Part shown: positions 34,744-47,347 of the stretch, piece by piece
Layout of the letters: every line of letters starts with the position of its first letter
Position numbering within the stretch: the stretch's first letter is position 1
Origin: Cloeon dipterum
Lineage: Eukaryota > Arthropoda > Insecta > Ephemeroptera > Baetidae
NCBI RefSeq assembly: GCF_949628265.1
Contig: NC_088789.1
Span: forward strand, 6,998,886-7,062,885
Length of the DNA: 64,000 nucleotides
Reading direction: 5' to 3'
Made by a program: the position numbers and the translations under genes
Notes under the pieces: generated by a model
What the model was told of the DNA's origin: nothing
What the model saw: only the letters and a program-made list of their open reading frames with translations
The model's database searches: none

Positions 34744-37288
34744 TTCTCCCGTCTGGCGGTGCATGGAGTGCATTGCCAATCAGCGCTGGCATTAAACGTC
34801 AATAATTGCAGCTGGGCGGATGATGCACAAGCAGAGCATGCAAGCTACTTGAAAAAAAATAATAAATTACCGTTGCCGGCAGTTGGTTTTTAAATGAAAA
34901 TTTGATTGCGTTCGATTTTTGCGCCAGAAATTAGATCTTTCGTTGGAAACAACGCGAACAGCCGATGGGAATTTCGCACAGCGTCATGGGATGCGGGTTG
35001 CCTGCATTTCCCCTACAGTAGAAACAGTTACAAATCACCCTCATAAAAAGAATGCAACACTGGAGAGACTGGAGCAAACACGCCTACGCTTTCGTCACTT
35101 CGACCCACGCTGCAGCTCGTCAAGAAATACAAGTAGTTGGAGGCCATTAAGTCAGTTTGATTGGCTGCTAGGGTGCGAAGAGTAAAAATCCGCCGCGGCG
35201 TGATTCATTCGGTCGCAACATATTTCGAGGCGATCCAGGCCTAAAAATGATGTCGTGTTTGTGTGTGCCAGATGAGTTTAAATACAGCGCCCGCGGCCGA
35301 TCATGTGCGTATACGAATGCAGCGGCACAATACGCGAGATCGAGAGTGTTGTGCAATCGCAGTGAACCTAAATACAGTTCACCAACCTAGCACTTAGCCG
35401 CCGTTGTCAAGGCTGCGAATTTCAACGGTGGCGGCACCGACCGACCGACACTTTCCCTCTCTAAACTCCTTAACCAAAGACCCACATTTGTGAGCAGATC
35501 TCTCTTTCATTAGACATTGTATAAGAGCGCTGCGCTGCGCTGGCGATGGCGACTGACCTTCAGGCTCTTTTCTTACTCTTGCGTATACGATTGTATGTAT
35601 GTACAGCAGCGGTAACAATCACAGTGCACTATCAGTACGTACATTTGTTCACCGTTTGTGGCAAAGTAATTGTAACTGTCGACGCCCAGGTGTTTACAAC
35701 GTTTAAGCTGCTGTCAAATACAAGTTTAAAACTCAATCCAATATTTTTCAATCACAAATTTTCCGAATTAAACGCTGTGATGTTTTTTGTTTTGTTCAAA
35801 AATCATTCATTCAAATTATTTTTTTCGTTTTGTGGTGTACTTTATAAATGATAACAATTTCGAATCTTATTCATGTCTCCTGTGTGTTCATTGCTGATCA
35901 AAGGTTGATTTTAATTGCAGCCCAAACCTCCAGAGAGAAATAGAAAATTCGGAAAATTCATCTATTAACGCGCGGTAAACAACAACAAAAATCGCTCGAA
36001 ACTCACCGCACTCCATTTTTTAAAATTGCAGCAGGAGATAAATCCAAAATCAGTGCACCAACTTAGTTTTCATTTCAAAGAGCAACCGAGGTTTTGTTGT
36101 ACCTGGTTTAAAAATAAGTGGTACCGCGAGCGCCGCCCGTCCGGCAGTGGTTGTATGCTAAGGCCTTGTGATCGCGAGTGTGTGTGTATGTGTGTTCACC
36201 ATCACTTTCCTCATCTGACCTACTTTCAAGTTCACTAATCAAAGGTCTATGACCCACCCCCTCCTTTTTTATGGTAGCCTAAATAAAGTGCCCGCTTGCT
36301 CTGACTTCATCGTTTTTGCCAATGCGCCGAATCCAGCTCGCGTGTTCACGTTTCGGGGCCGAATTTGCTTTCCTCGCCGGCGCGTCGGCGTGCTTCTTTC
36401 TGGAAAATACAACGCACGGCCGACGCTGTTGTTGTTGACGCCGGGAAATATACATACTGTCGCCTTTTCTGTCGGGCTGTTGGCTAAATTAATGAGAGCA
36501 ATCTGATAAATCCTATTCAGTTATGCTTTCAAAATCAGCGCCCACAAAATTAATATTTGAAGGCATTAGCTAATACAGATCAGAAAACTAAATTTATGTT
36601 AAATTTCCAATCCCAATAAATTTACACATCAATTTACTATTTTTTCTTGACCTTCACAGCATTTACATTCATAAAAATTATCAATTTGATAACCAACCCT
36701 GAAGATGAAATATTTAAAATGAAGACTTATTTTTATTCTTTTTCTTTTCAAGGATTTTTTTGCTGATCATCATGAATGCTATGACTTAATTTTCCTGCTG
36801 GTTGGTGGTGGGAATCGAGGCCAGCGGACGGAACTGGATTTTCCCGTGTTTTTTTTTCTTTTCAAAAATCGATCGGTAGCGTGCGCCAAAAAGGTGTCAC
36901 TGACTCTGTCCAACGAGCGTCACCAAGAGTCTCGTGTCACCCTGGGCAAACGAGGCCAGACGCCGAATTCGGCCCTTTAGGGCAAACACAGCATTATTTC
37001 GGAATCGGGCGCAACAACACCGATCTGGCTAATTGGGCAGACGCTGCGTGTTACGTGAGGAGCAATATAGACAGTCGGGCCGGTGGGACGAGTCTGGCTG
37101 AGGCGAAGGGGTATTATATGCTGTGCCGCGTCACACGCTTCGGTGGGGAGGCTAGATTCGTCCGTCGGGCCGGCTCGCGTTGTAACTTTCTCTCCATGCC
37201 CTCATTTCTCGAACCGAGGTGAACGTCCGCGCTCGAGGTAATTACTTTGCAAAGCACAAAATCGGAATATGCGATGCCGAGCCAGCTT

Positions 37289-37304
37289 GTTCGTTCGTTC
37301 GTTC
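37289..37304. repeat. (GTTC)4 tetranucleotide microsatellite
   Basis: Four tandem GTTC units. Confidence 0.85.
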
Positions 37305-37482
37305 GGTGCCGTCTTTTTATGTAATACTCTCTCGCCTCCAATCTGTAACCGGCGCGATGCACTTCTCTTATGCAAACAACGTGCAGTGAGCATCTCCCCC
37401 GGGGTTTTTGTTTTCAGTCGACGGTTGTGCAACCCAATCAAGAGTGAAATTAACAATTTCATGCAAAAATGAGAGAATTTTC

Positions 37483-37535
37483 AGTAACCGTCCAGAATTA
37501 ATTTTCCAGCCATTCAGGTTTTCTTAAATTTAAAT
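37483..37535. repeat. Dispersed repeat, copy A (partner near 44397-44458)
   Basis: It shares AACCGTCCAGAAT, AATTT, CCA, GCCATT, a T-rich segment and CTTAAATTTAAA in order with the sequence near 44397-44458, where the partner has a short insertion. Confidence 0.4.
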
Positions 37536-40068
37536 TGAAAGATGATATTTTATTGCAAGAATAAACACGAATAATAATAATGTTGATTTACTCGCGATGT
37601 CTACGATCAACGCGAATACTATTTTGACTGGAAGTTTTATCGTTTGAGAACATGTCGAAATTAGGATGGGCTGTCCTTGTTGTTGCGTTTTCTGCGTAGC
37701 ATGCAACAAAACACATCAATAAAACTTGTCCTTAAAAGCCTGGGCTCAATGCACTCTGGCATCGAAACCAAAATTTTCATTGCACAAGGTTGGCCGAAAA
37801 TACAGCACAGGCTCATCTAGACGCGTCACTAGTTAAAAAATCAGACTCTTATTTAATTCAATTTTTAATTTCGTATAATTATTTTCCAGATTTTTTTTTA
37901 ATTTTATGCAGTTTATGACGAAGAGATAATTTTACGATTATCGTTCTCATTGTTTCCTGAAAATATTGTCCGCAAAACGGTTCTTTTCACGATAAGATAG
38001 CACAATTTAACAGTTCTTTGGGACCGCTTCCAGGACGTCCGTCGTTTTTCGAGCCGCCCTTCCTACGCCAACACAAGTCTATCGGTTTGATTCGATTCAG
38101 GTGAAACGCGAGCAGCATGCTGATTATCAATCCATTCAAGTATTGAAATTCACTTTCTTCGACAGACCGCCGGGTCCAAAGGAAAGGAAAAGTCGATAGT
38201 AACGGTGCGTCCTCTTTCGATCTTTTACTTTCTTTTGAAATCCTCTGAGCGTGATTCACACTGGTGGCTTAATTCGAAGGCTGACTCAATGAAAAACAGC
38301 TGCTGGCTGCGCGCGGATAGCCGGACGTACGCACGAAAACTTTACTGTGATTATTCGGTGTATTTCACCTTTGGCGCGGCCGAAAAGCAACCTTCGCGCC
38401 GAGGAGCCATGAGAGACGAAGGCTCCACCGAAAACGTGGCTGCCGCGGGAAAAACGAGAGACAGGAAACACGGCGAGGATCTTGCCTTTCTCGCCGAAAA
38501 GACAAGGTGATCGCTCGCCTCGAATTTCACTCTTAATTGCATCGCCAATAATTTTTATCGCGCGCAAAAAACTCAATGTCAGTGTCAATCGGTTCGAGAA
38601 AAGAGGAAATCCGCGCTCGATGCCGAGTGAGGACGTCTGGTCTTTTGGGCAACTTTCTTTTCTGCTGCTCAAACACTTGCGATTTTTCTCTCGCCGTGTT
38701 CCAGCTTTCTATTTTCTGCACGCGCGCTCGACGAAGAAAGTGAAAAGTGATTCTGCACGCTCTTGATTTTTGCAAACGTCACTAAGGCACGGAGAATGAA
38801 ATTCACTTGGAATAAACACAGTTCTCCATCTGTGCGAAGTAAAAAGAAAAAAAATGTTTTATTGACTCTCTGAGGTCTCGTGTCTATATTGTCGCACGAG
38901 GACCGGAAAAAATTGGCTCGCGGGACGATGTTTGCATTTTTATACTTACTGCTGGGTGTAAAGGTCAGGGGTGAGTTGCACACATCTGGCACTTTTCCGA
39001 CACTTGGTCAAGTCAAACAAAACGTGCATCCACCCGTGTGTCGGCGGGCGAACGTAAACACTGCTGCCTGCTGTGTGGTGGGCCGGCAGGCGAAATGCAC
39101 TGTTCGCACGGGCATGCAAAGTAATCCAGTGAGTGGCAGGAGCGGGTCGAGTGCACGCCACGATTATAGGACAACAACTAAGCGCGCGGCGAGCACCGAT
39201 CCACGTCTCGGTCCCCTTCCCCGGCCGCCGCCACCGCCGCCGCCGCGCCGCTAACGTTTTAAAAGTTGTTACGTTCGAAAAGAGAGGCGGCCTTTCCTTC
39301 ACCTGAGTGAGACCGAGAGCTTCGCGCACTAAGGCGGGCGCGTAATAACTTTCTAAAAGGAAGAGCATGAGAGATGCTGGATGATGTGCGAGTGAGTGCG
39401 GCCCACGATAAAAAATCTGCGTGATACTGCGTCACGCCGGATATATATCGGATCAGCTGTGCTTTAACTCTGTCTGATCCACAAATGGATTTATTTCGTA
39501 CGAGTGTTTGCGTCTCTGCTGGCCCTTCACTTTCGACTTGTAAAGAGTGGATCCAGGAATTTTCCTCTACCCTGTCAGCTTTCCTTATTTTTAGGAGCAA
39601 AAAGACAATTAATTAAGAACATTTTCTTCCAGGCCGTAATGAAAATTCCCGAGAAAATCGGCATAGTGATATATTAAATTGTAAATAAATCTTGGAGGGA
39701 GAGTAACCAAAATCAACAAAAAAAAACTGAGTAAATTCTCGAGAAAATTGTCGAAATCTGGATTTGTTTGTTAATGGTAGATACTTTTTTAAATTAAAAT
39801 ACCTGTACAACTTGTGTGATCAAAATCTAGTGTGCATATATAGAACCGGAATTATCATCGATATTTGTTTTTGGAGGAGTAATTTTCAATACTTAAATTG
39901 TCTTAGAGTGGAGGATAATTTGGTCAAACATTTGATGCAATGCACACCTTTTACCGACGCTAACAATAAATATGAAAATTTAAAAACGTTGCTGCAACAT
40001 GGCAATTTATGAAAAAGATTTTAACATTAGAAAACCCCCGAGATAGAAGAGGAAATTTCCTATTGTAC

Positions 40069-40201
40069 TGTCAGGGCAAAAAAAAATCGTGGAAGATCTT
40101 CTCTACAGGATCAATGGAAGCTCTAGTTTTTATAGCTTTTTAGGCTGATCGCAAGGCTCGTCAGCAAGCCTGGCTATTGTGATACTCGCCAGTCCCTGAC
40201 A
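40069..40201. mobile_element. Candidate 133-bp element with TGTCAGGG inverted ends
   Basis: TGTCAGGG at 40069-40076 is matched by CCCTGACA at 40194-40201. The inverted match is only 8 bp and no target duplication is clear, so this is tentative. The same terminal octamer bounds the candidate at 43796-44238. Confidence 0.25.
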
Positions 40202-41993
40202 CATATACATATGTGCACAAAGACTGACCGTGAATATTTTCTTAGGGGCGAGCGTGGCTTACTACCCCCTACCGATTGACTGGATTTTTGTCTCCTTAAA
40301 AAGCTGTTTATCAAACTCATCTTTTCAACAGCGAGCTACAACATCCATTAAAAAAACTCAATGAGTGTAAAGCTTCTGTAAACGTGGCTTTTCGGCCTTG
40401 GCAGCTTATGTGTAAAATTGGATTATTAACATCACTTTAACAGGGCAGTGGGCACAATATACCTAAAATAGAATGCAATAGCCCATAGTCCAATTTTAAT
40501 TACTTCACATTGCAAAGAAAATTTGTTGCTACATCCAACAAACAATTATTATTATTCATTCAATGAAGGTTGTGCCTAGCAGATTATAATTTCGCCTTCT
40601 GTAATATTTTTAATTATCAACATCAACTCAAATTGTCAAGTTTGAATAATCGCGACATTTTCCTACTCGTAGTAAAATCTTCACATTTTTCTCAAGCATT
40701 GATCTATTGTTGAATTTATTAGCGTTTTTAATTCAATTTTTTGTGCTTCGATTTGACCGTTTTTATGAAACTTGCAATATCCAGAAAAACGATACGAACC
40801 ATTCCTAGAGTGAATATCGAGATTTTTTTTATCAAATGTTACCAAAGGATTGAATGGTGAAATTTATAAAACAGGATTAGCTTGCAGAGCAGCGTAAACA
40901 AATTACATGAATTCATTTCCATTCTCCAATCAATTCCAATGAAAAGAGTATTTTTAGTATGATTCAATTAAATTTGTGCTTGCGGTAACAGAGGAAAGCT
41001 GCTTCGACATTGATAGCTGTCCCCAAGGAGCGCATCACGCAACTTTCCAGCAGTTACGTGTGTGTTTGTGCGATCATTTTCAATAACTCGGTTGGCAAGC
41101 CCACTTGATTTTCCGTGCATGACCCAGATCGACCTACGCGTTTGATAAAGAATTCACCTAATAAAAATCCCGACGACAGGTATAATTGTGTGTGTGTTGG
41201 AAAACAATGCCTTCATGCTAGTCCGCATTTGCTTATAAAACAACGCGAGTGGGTTCTCCGAGACAATGCCCGCGATTCAGGTTGATCAGGTGTTCGCAAT
41301 AAATCGTAGACGGGGCAAATGCAGCGACCGACTAGTTCTCCAACCAACACCCGATCTGCAGGGAAAGTGGCTTCGCTGCTGGTAAAAAATAGCTTCCTGA
41401 GACTATATACACACACGCGCGCGCGTTATGTGCATAAGGAGACGGTATGTGTATATTTACGAATGGTGTGAGACCGCCGGATGGACGGACACCCAGCACT
41501 TTCTATAGCAGCGCGTGTAAGTTGCTCGCATAATGGACTGACTCGAAAGAAAGGGAAAATTCGTTCACCACTCTTGACTCTGTACCTTGAAAAAAGAACT
41601 CACACCAGGAGGTCTCGCGTGATATAGTCCCAGTGGGAGCAATCGGTTCCGCATGAATCTCTTTACTTGTAGAGTTAATGCAGAGCTGGATGCTGTGTAC
41701 TTACTTAATCTTCCTCATAATGATCTGTCAGACTTTAAAGTTCCAGTAGGGTGCAGAATTTGTTTCCTTTTATTCCTTTTATGACCTATATAATATAGTT
41801 TAAGCTTTGGGACAACATCGCAGGGATAACATCGCACTCCAGCGGTGAGAAAGTTATTATTATTGATAAATTTTGTGACTTAGAGTGATAACTTTTTCAA
41901 AGTAAAGTAGGTGGTCCATTATTCTTTTTGCTTCTCAAAACATCTTTACGACGTAATATAGGTTATTTATAAAATTTGGAGGAAAGGCATGTG

Positions 41994-42032
41994 TATATAA
42001 ATGGACAGCGTGGAACGGAGAAATACAATAAA
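41994..42032 (+). promoter_or_regulatory. TATA box followed closely by AATAAA, LTR-like
   Basis: TATATAAAT at 41994-42002 is followed by AATAAA at 42027-42032. A promoter and a polyadenylation signal 33 nt apart is typical of a retrotransposon LTR with a short R region. I cannot define the TG...CA ends or a target-site duplication and see no internal retroviral coding sequence, so a solo or decayed LTR is only a possibility. Confidence 0.2.
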
Positions 42033-42424
42033 CTATCTTTACCAAAGCTCTTCTTACGATCTATTTTGTTCCCCAGGTGTTCCTAGCCAACTGTAATATT
42101 TCTGTATCTAAAATAAGTTAAGTCGTGTTTGTCATAACTGAAAACAGGAATAAACCCGTCAAATATACGGGAATAAAATTGACAAAAAAAATATTTTAAC
42201 CAGTGCGATGTGTTATTCTTTGGTTGGATGGAAATGTAATAAAAAATCAAGGCATAAATTTAAGAGAAACATAATGGCTCTACTCTGTTTGGAAAAATTA
42301 ATTTTGGATGGTTAGTTAATAGAGAAAATTCTATGATGTAAAATTAAATAACACATCCATTTATATTGTACAGCAGCTGTTTTGGCCCCGCAGGCCGCAG
42401 ATCAGTAGAACTGTACCTTTTTAA

Positions 42425-43700
42425 AGAAATATATTTATTTTGAAAGCTACAGAAGTCCAGCCAATTCCGGAGAATTAACGGCTGGTGCTTATTCTGCTAC
42501 ACAAGGCAGCATAATTTTAGTACATTAGTGTGCAAATTACATCAATAAATTATTTTTTAATGCAGTGTCGTCATTGAGAGTCCATTCTGTTTTTAATAAG
42601 CCACTTTTTGATGTTTCGCTTCACAACACATTTGTCAGTTAAATTTTAAGTTCACTTGGTAACATGTTCCAAAGTCTTGGCAAGATACATTCAGATGTTC
42701 GGTTAAAATATTTGTTCACATGCATTGGTTCCACAACTGGGGCAGAAAGCAATATTCGAGTATTATACTGGTGTGTTCTCTGACCACCAAAATCGCCATC
42801 AAAATATTTAACACTCAGTAAATTCAGTTGGTAAATTTTGTCAACAGGCAATACATTCCAAAATTGAAAGAAATCCTCCACTTTTTGTCGGTATTTTTTA
42901 GAGCACATCTTATACAATACTTTCTCTTGGAGGTTCAACAAAGGCGTCAAGCTAACAGCTCTCCATGCGGTTATGCCATAATTTAAATAGGAGTGAGCAA
43001 GAGAAAAATACATGATCCTTCTCACACTGTGAGGCATATTTGCCTTTAAATAATTAAATTCACAAATAATTTTACGAAGTTTTTTAGAAACATGTTGAAT
43101 ATGAGCCTTAAAATTAAATTCTTGATCAACTAGCACACCTAAATACTTTGTTTGAATCACTTGCGAAAGTTTCCTGCAGCTACAACCAATACAAAAGTTA
43201 TGAATACAGTCTGTATCATGGCACACTATTTGCAGCTGGCAGTCTTCTCGCAGCCGCGGTTGACAAAAAAGTAAACACACGGTCTTTTTCATGATAATTA
43301 AAAAACCATTATCATGGCACCACTCAGTAACAATATTAAATTCAGACTGAATTACACTCTGGAATACCGCAAAATCTTTGTGGGGGTACAGTATCACAAT
43401 GTCATCGGCAAAAATATTAACAAAGCACTTATTCAATAGCGGAAACAGATCGTTCATATACAAAATAAACAAAATTGGGCCCAGATTTGACCCCTGGGGT
43501 ACACCGCGGTCAAGCTCACATTTCTCGCTAATCTCTTTGCTTATTTTTACCACGAATTTCCGATTATTTAAATAGCTTCTAAACAGATTTAAGACAGGTC
43601 CACGAATGCCAATATTCTCCAGTTTGACTAGGAGTTTATCATGATCAAGCACATCGAATGCTAAATCGAAAACAAATTTCATAGCCGCAGTATTAGCTGC
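42425..43700 (-). mobile_element. 5'-truncated non-LTR retrotransposon (jockey/CR1-like LINE)
   Basis: The 3' part of a LINE lies on the - strand. The reverse transcriptase frame (42639-43682) is followed by about 200 nt of presumed 3' UTR ending near an AATAAA-containing AT-rich tail around 42425-42440. The upstream half (endonuclease, ORF1 and the start of the RT) is absent, as expected from incomplete target-primed reverse transcription. Both ends are estimates; no target-site duplication was found by eye. Confidence 0.75.
42639..43682 (-). pseudogene. LINE reverse transcriptase fragment, C-terminal ~347 codons intact
   Basis: This is the C-terminal part of a LINE ORF2 protein. The visible RT motifs are AFDVLDHDKL (motif A region), RGVPQGSNLGPILFILYMND (motif B), FADDIVI (motif C), and the thumb and C-terminal region with YLNYGITAWRA typical of jockey/CR1-type elements. 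The frame has no stop or frameshift over 1044 nt, which suggests a fairly recent insertion. It lacks the endonuclease and the RT N-terminus, so it cannot be functional alone. Motif A appears two residues shorter than the usual D-L-S-K-A-F-D pattern. In-frame sequence just upstream meets a TAA a few codons before the ATG, marking the truncation point or flanking DNA. Confidence 0.9.
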
Positions 43701-43795
43701 AGAGAATTATAAATCAGCGATCGTCGAAATAATTCAACTTTACTTTTATCTGAGTAGAATCGAAAAAAGGATATGAGTGACGAAATCTAGCTAAA

Positions 43796-44238
43796 TGTCA
43801 GGGTAACGCTGCTCCGCGCGAAAGGCGAGTTCGTAGGGCCAAGCCGGCCATCGCCGACGGTACGGGGGGCGTCTGGCCCATTTAATTACTCGTTCGGCTC
43901 TAGGACTCGTAAAATATTGTCTCTATCTGTCCCTTTGGTATGATTCATTTTTGGCAAGGTGTGCGAGGTAGGGAATTTAACTTACTTTTGTTATTTGTTG
44001 GTTGCTGGTCCGCTGCTACATGTCGGCTACTCATGATTGCGAGAGGGGAGAGAGAGGGCTCGACTGACTCAACTGACTGTACCGCTCTGGTCCGTCTTCG
44101 AATCTCATCTCTTACTGAGTTTCTCCTGCCAACTTTCTATCCCCTTTAGCACCCTGAACGCCACCTCGTCGACACATTGAGTTATCGGTTGCAGTAATAT
44201 TTATCGACAGCCTCCGTCAGGGTAAACCTACCCTGACA
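43796..44238. mobile_element. Candidate ~443-bp element with TGTCAGGGTA inverted ends
   Basis: TGTCAGGGTA at 43796-43805 is matched by TACCCTGACA at 44229-44238. The right end also carries a perfect hairpin, GTCAGGGTA-AACC-TACCCTGAC (44216-44237). It lies directly beside the LINE fragment. No coding capacity or clear target duplication is seen. The superfamily is unknown. Confidence 0.3.
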
Positions 44239-44396
44239 CCAAACCGTCAGTCGCCCTTTCTGTGATTTAACTTTCCCTCAGAAAAATTCACCAGCTCAAA
44301 AATATACCATCCATTATAATGAAAAGTTAATTTCGGAGAAGAAATAACTGCTGTACAGTACAGTTGTTTTTTCCTCATGTAATTTTCACTATTAGC

Positions 44397-44458
44397 CAAC
44401 CGTCCAGAATAAATTTACCACACATGTAGAGCCATTTAGTTTGTCTTAAATTTAAAGT
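44397..44458. repeat. Dispersed repeat, copy B (partner near 37483-37535)
   Basis: Same orientation as copy A, with an insertion of about 7-8 bp (ACATGTAG region) between the AATTTACCAC and GCCATT blocks. The length and family of the full repeat are unknown. Confidence 0.4.
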
Positions 44459-45069
44459 CCTAAAAGCTATCAAATCAATCGTAAAATAAAGAATATAAAG
44501 AAATTAATTTTAAAATGATGTAACTGCATCGCAAGAAGCGAGTGGAAAACTCTGCACCAGACCAACAAGCCAAAAGCAACATGTGATACCAGATTTTTGG
44601 CAAGCGTGCGTGCTCTTTCTCTTCTGCTTCAAGGATCAAACTTTACCACCGAACGGATCGCTTTTCATGCATAAATATCAAGTGTTGGAGCTCAAGATCA
44701 GGTCACAGACGGTCGAGGGGGAGGTACAAAGAGGTGCGAATCCTCACGCGGCGTGGGTGTCGCGGGCGCTCTTTTCCTCGTCGGTGGTGCTGTTAGTAGG
44801 TCAACTCGCGAGAGCAGCCCTGACGAGGGGTCACGTGGCCAGAGCACGTCAGCGCGCACACGGTCTTTGCTCCCCGCAGTATTTATAACGGCAGCCAGGA
44901 GAGGAGCGCACACGCTAATTAGCCCGCGATGGGGTTGAGTAAGCGGTCATCTGGGACGCCCCAAATTCTGCATCCGCGCGCCTGGGACACTTTGTCTCGC
45001 GGTCTCAACACCCGCTCGCTGAGGCGACTATACATTCACCGATCACCCTTTGCCAGACCTCGTTTAGAG

Positions 45070-45087
45070 TGAGAGAGAGAGAGAGAG
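45070..45087. repeat. (GA)n microsatellite
   Basis: Nine uninterrupted GA units. Confidence 0.9.
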
Positions 45088-47329
45088 CTGCTCTTTGTTC
45101 ACGTTTTTCGGGGGAAAAGGATTTGTTCGACTCTTTTCTTGTGATTACAATGCCTCTGTTGGAAGAAACTTTCGAAAATTGCAGGGTGAATCGGTCATTA
45201 AGCTACTTTCTTTAAATGTCACGTTTTCTATCCGTTTTGTTCAAGGTGGAGAAATATTGTCACGCCGTGGCTTGACCCAACCAACACATGCTAAAAATAA
45301 TTTATGGGGGCGTCAATGCGGAGATCATTTAATTTATGATAAGCAAATCGTATATCAGCAGTCCGCGAACTAAAAAGTCAAGGAGCATATTTGCAAAGTA
45401 AATGCAGTCAAGCTTGACGACAGACCGTGGCACTGATTCCACCGTCCCAAAGTCATGACGTATGATATTTATCCACTTACCGCAATTTCCAAAATTTCAG
45501 AATTGCAATTTCTTTAAGCAGTCCAATGTATGTATTATTTAAACAGAATGGTCCCGATTTAAGCATTGCTGCAATTTTTTGCTAATTATGTGATCCAAAT
45601 ACATATAGTTTTCATAAAAAAGGGTGATTCAATTACAGAGAAAATTCGTGTTTTCCGCACAAACAATTGTCAATTTTGAATTATTTTCGCAAAAATAATC
45701 GAATACCTATAAACATGATGAAAAAATCATTAGACTTTCCCATTACGTGTGTCCTACTCCCATTTGCGGTACAGAGAGAGCACTGTCAAAAACTGAACTT
45801 ATAAAAATAAGAACTATAACTATTTGTATTTCCTGAATTCATCGTCCTGTTTAAGCTAATATGTGCCAGAATATATATAAATATGCTACACATTTCATAA
45901 GTTAAAATAAGTCGAATTGATTCAATTTTAAGGATCAATCGACTTTATCGTTTAGGATGCGGAAGTGAGGAATAATATTATGATGACGAGTCCTCTTTTT
46001 ACAACACGGTTGTAATAAAGACGAAATCCGACATTTCCGCAAGCGCAAAACTCTCTCACTTAGACTAGAATCAGCGGCTCGATCGGCTCTTCCAGAGTTT
46101 CACGCCTTAATGTCATGGTCGAGGTTGCGAGCCGTGTGGAAGCTTTTAGAGTTGCGACTAATAAACACACACACACTCGCGCACATTCATTGGCCACCGA
46201 CTGCCGAAAGCCATCGAGACAGCACACTCACACATAACACATTGATTCAAAGGAACGAGACATGCAGCAGTATTTGCACCTTTGCGAGCCGATCTTGACA
46301 TTTAACTTGGCAGCGACAAGGTGAGCTTCACCTTAATTTTCTTTCTCTCGACCTTTGCAGCAGCATTTCCTTCGGTTCCGCGGCGGCTTCTTGAATCGAA
46401 AGAGTAACGAGCAACAGAGGAGAATCAGCAAGGTGAGCCGAAATCAGGGTCGCCGAGCGGATTCCTGTGCTGGGCCAGACCTTGCCGAGGTCGGATCTCT
46501 CTCCTTTTTATAACAACAAGACACTAATTGCTCCTTTCGTTTTTTATTCAAATGTCCTATGCGTCTCCGATTTTTCCCTTCGCACACATGCGCGTGTGTG
46601 CCAGGATTGCATTATTAAAGCGAACCTCTGCGAGACTCTTGAGACACAATGGCAAATTTATTGTAACAACCAGCAGCCGGCAGGCGAGACTGTTTGTCTG
46701 CTCTGTTTTTCTTTAGTGGCGCTAGAGGAAACAGCCAGACGCTTGGGTCGCGCCGGGAAATCTATTTCTGCAAGATACACGAAATGCCAAATGACGAAAG
46801 ATAGAATGTTAGGTGTGAGAACACAATCCTACGAAAAAGGTTCACTCTTTAAGTGTGAGAAAGAACTACTTTCACAAATAAAGAATTTAAAAATATCTCC
46901 TAATGCAAAGTAAAAAATCATCAGTGCCTTTTGACTGTCATTACTGAAAATATTCGCTAGCACATACAGTTAGTGCGTAGTAAATTTGTCATCAGTCTCA
47001 ATGAATAAATTTTGCTTGAAAATATCATCAACAACTTGCAATGCAGAAAAGAAAATACACAGCGCTAAGAAGTTGCTGGCATCTGTGAATAATCATGTCT
47101 TATTTAATTTGAAAACCATCTTAGTCAATTAAATATTGTGTGCATCTCATTTAAAAATATAGAAATATGTACAACTTCTAAGTTAAATAGGAATGTCTGA
47201 ACACACTTTCCGCAAATCGTAAGTCGCTCCGAGTTTTTAGATCAGACGTTGAGAGTAGAGATCAGTACTTAAAAAAAATTACGTCGTCTTGATTTAGAAC
47301 TGGTGATAGACGGAGGGGCGACGAGCTGC

Positions 47330-47347
47330 GAGAGAGAGAGAGAGAGA
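47330..47347. repeat. (GA)n microsatellite
   Basis: About nine uninterrupted GA units. Confidence 0.9.

Larger units (their letters stand above)
30188..42424. other. Long region upstream of Hr4, no coding gene recognised
   Basis: Mixed GC-rich, CpG-containing blocks (30.2-35.5 kb, 38.2-39.5 kb) alternate with AT-rich DNA. Several longer open frames, up to 231 codons at 31239-31934, carry no recognisable domain and read as chance frames in GC-rich DNA. Because the first Hr4 coding exon begins at a splice acceptor, Hr4 5' UTR exons and promoters should lie in or beyond this stretch. A TATAAATA at 30702-30709 reads on the + strand, opposite to Hr4. Microsatellites and candidate small elements are listed separately. 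Confidence 0.4.
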
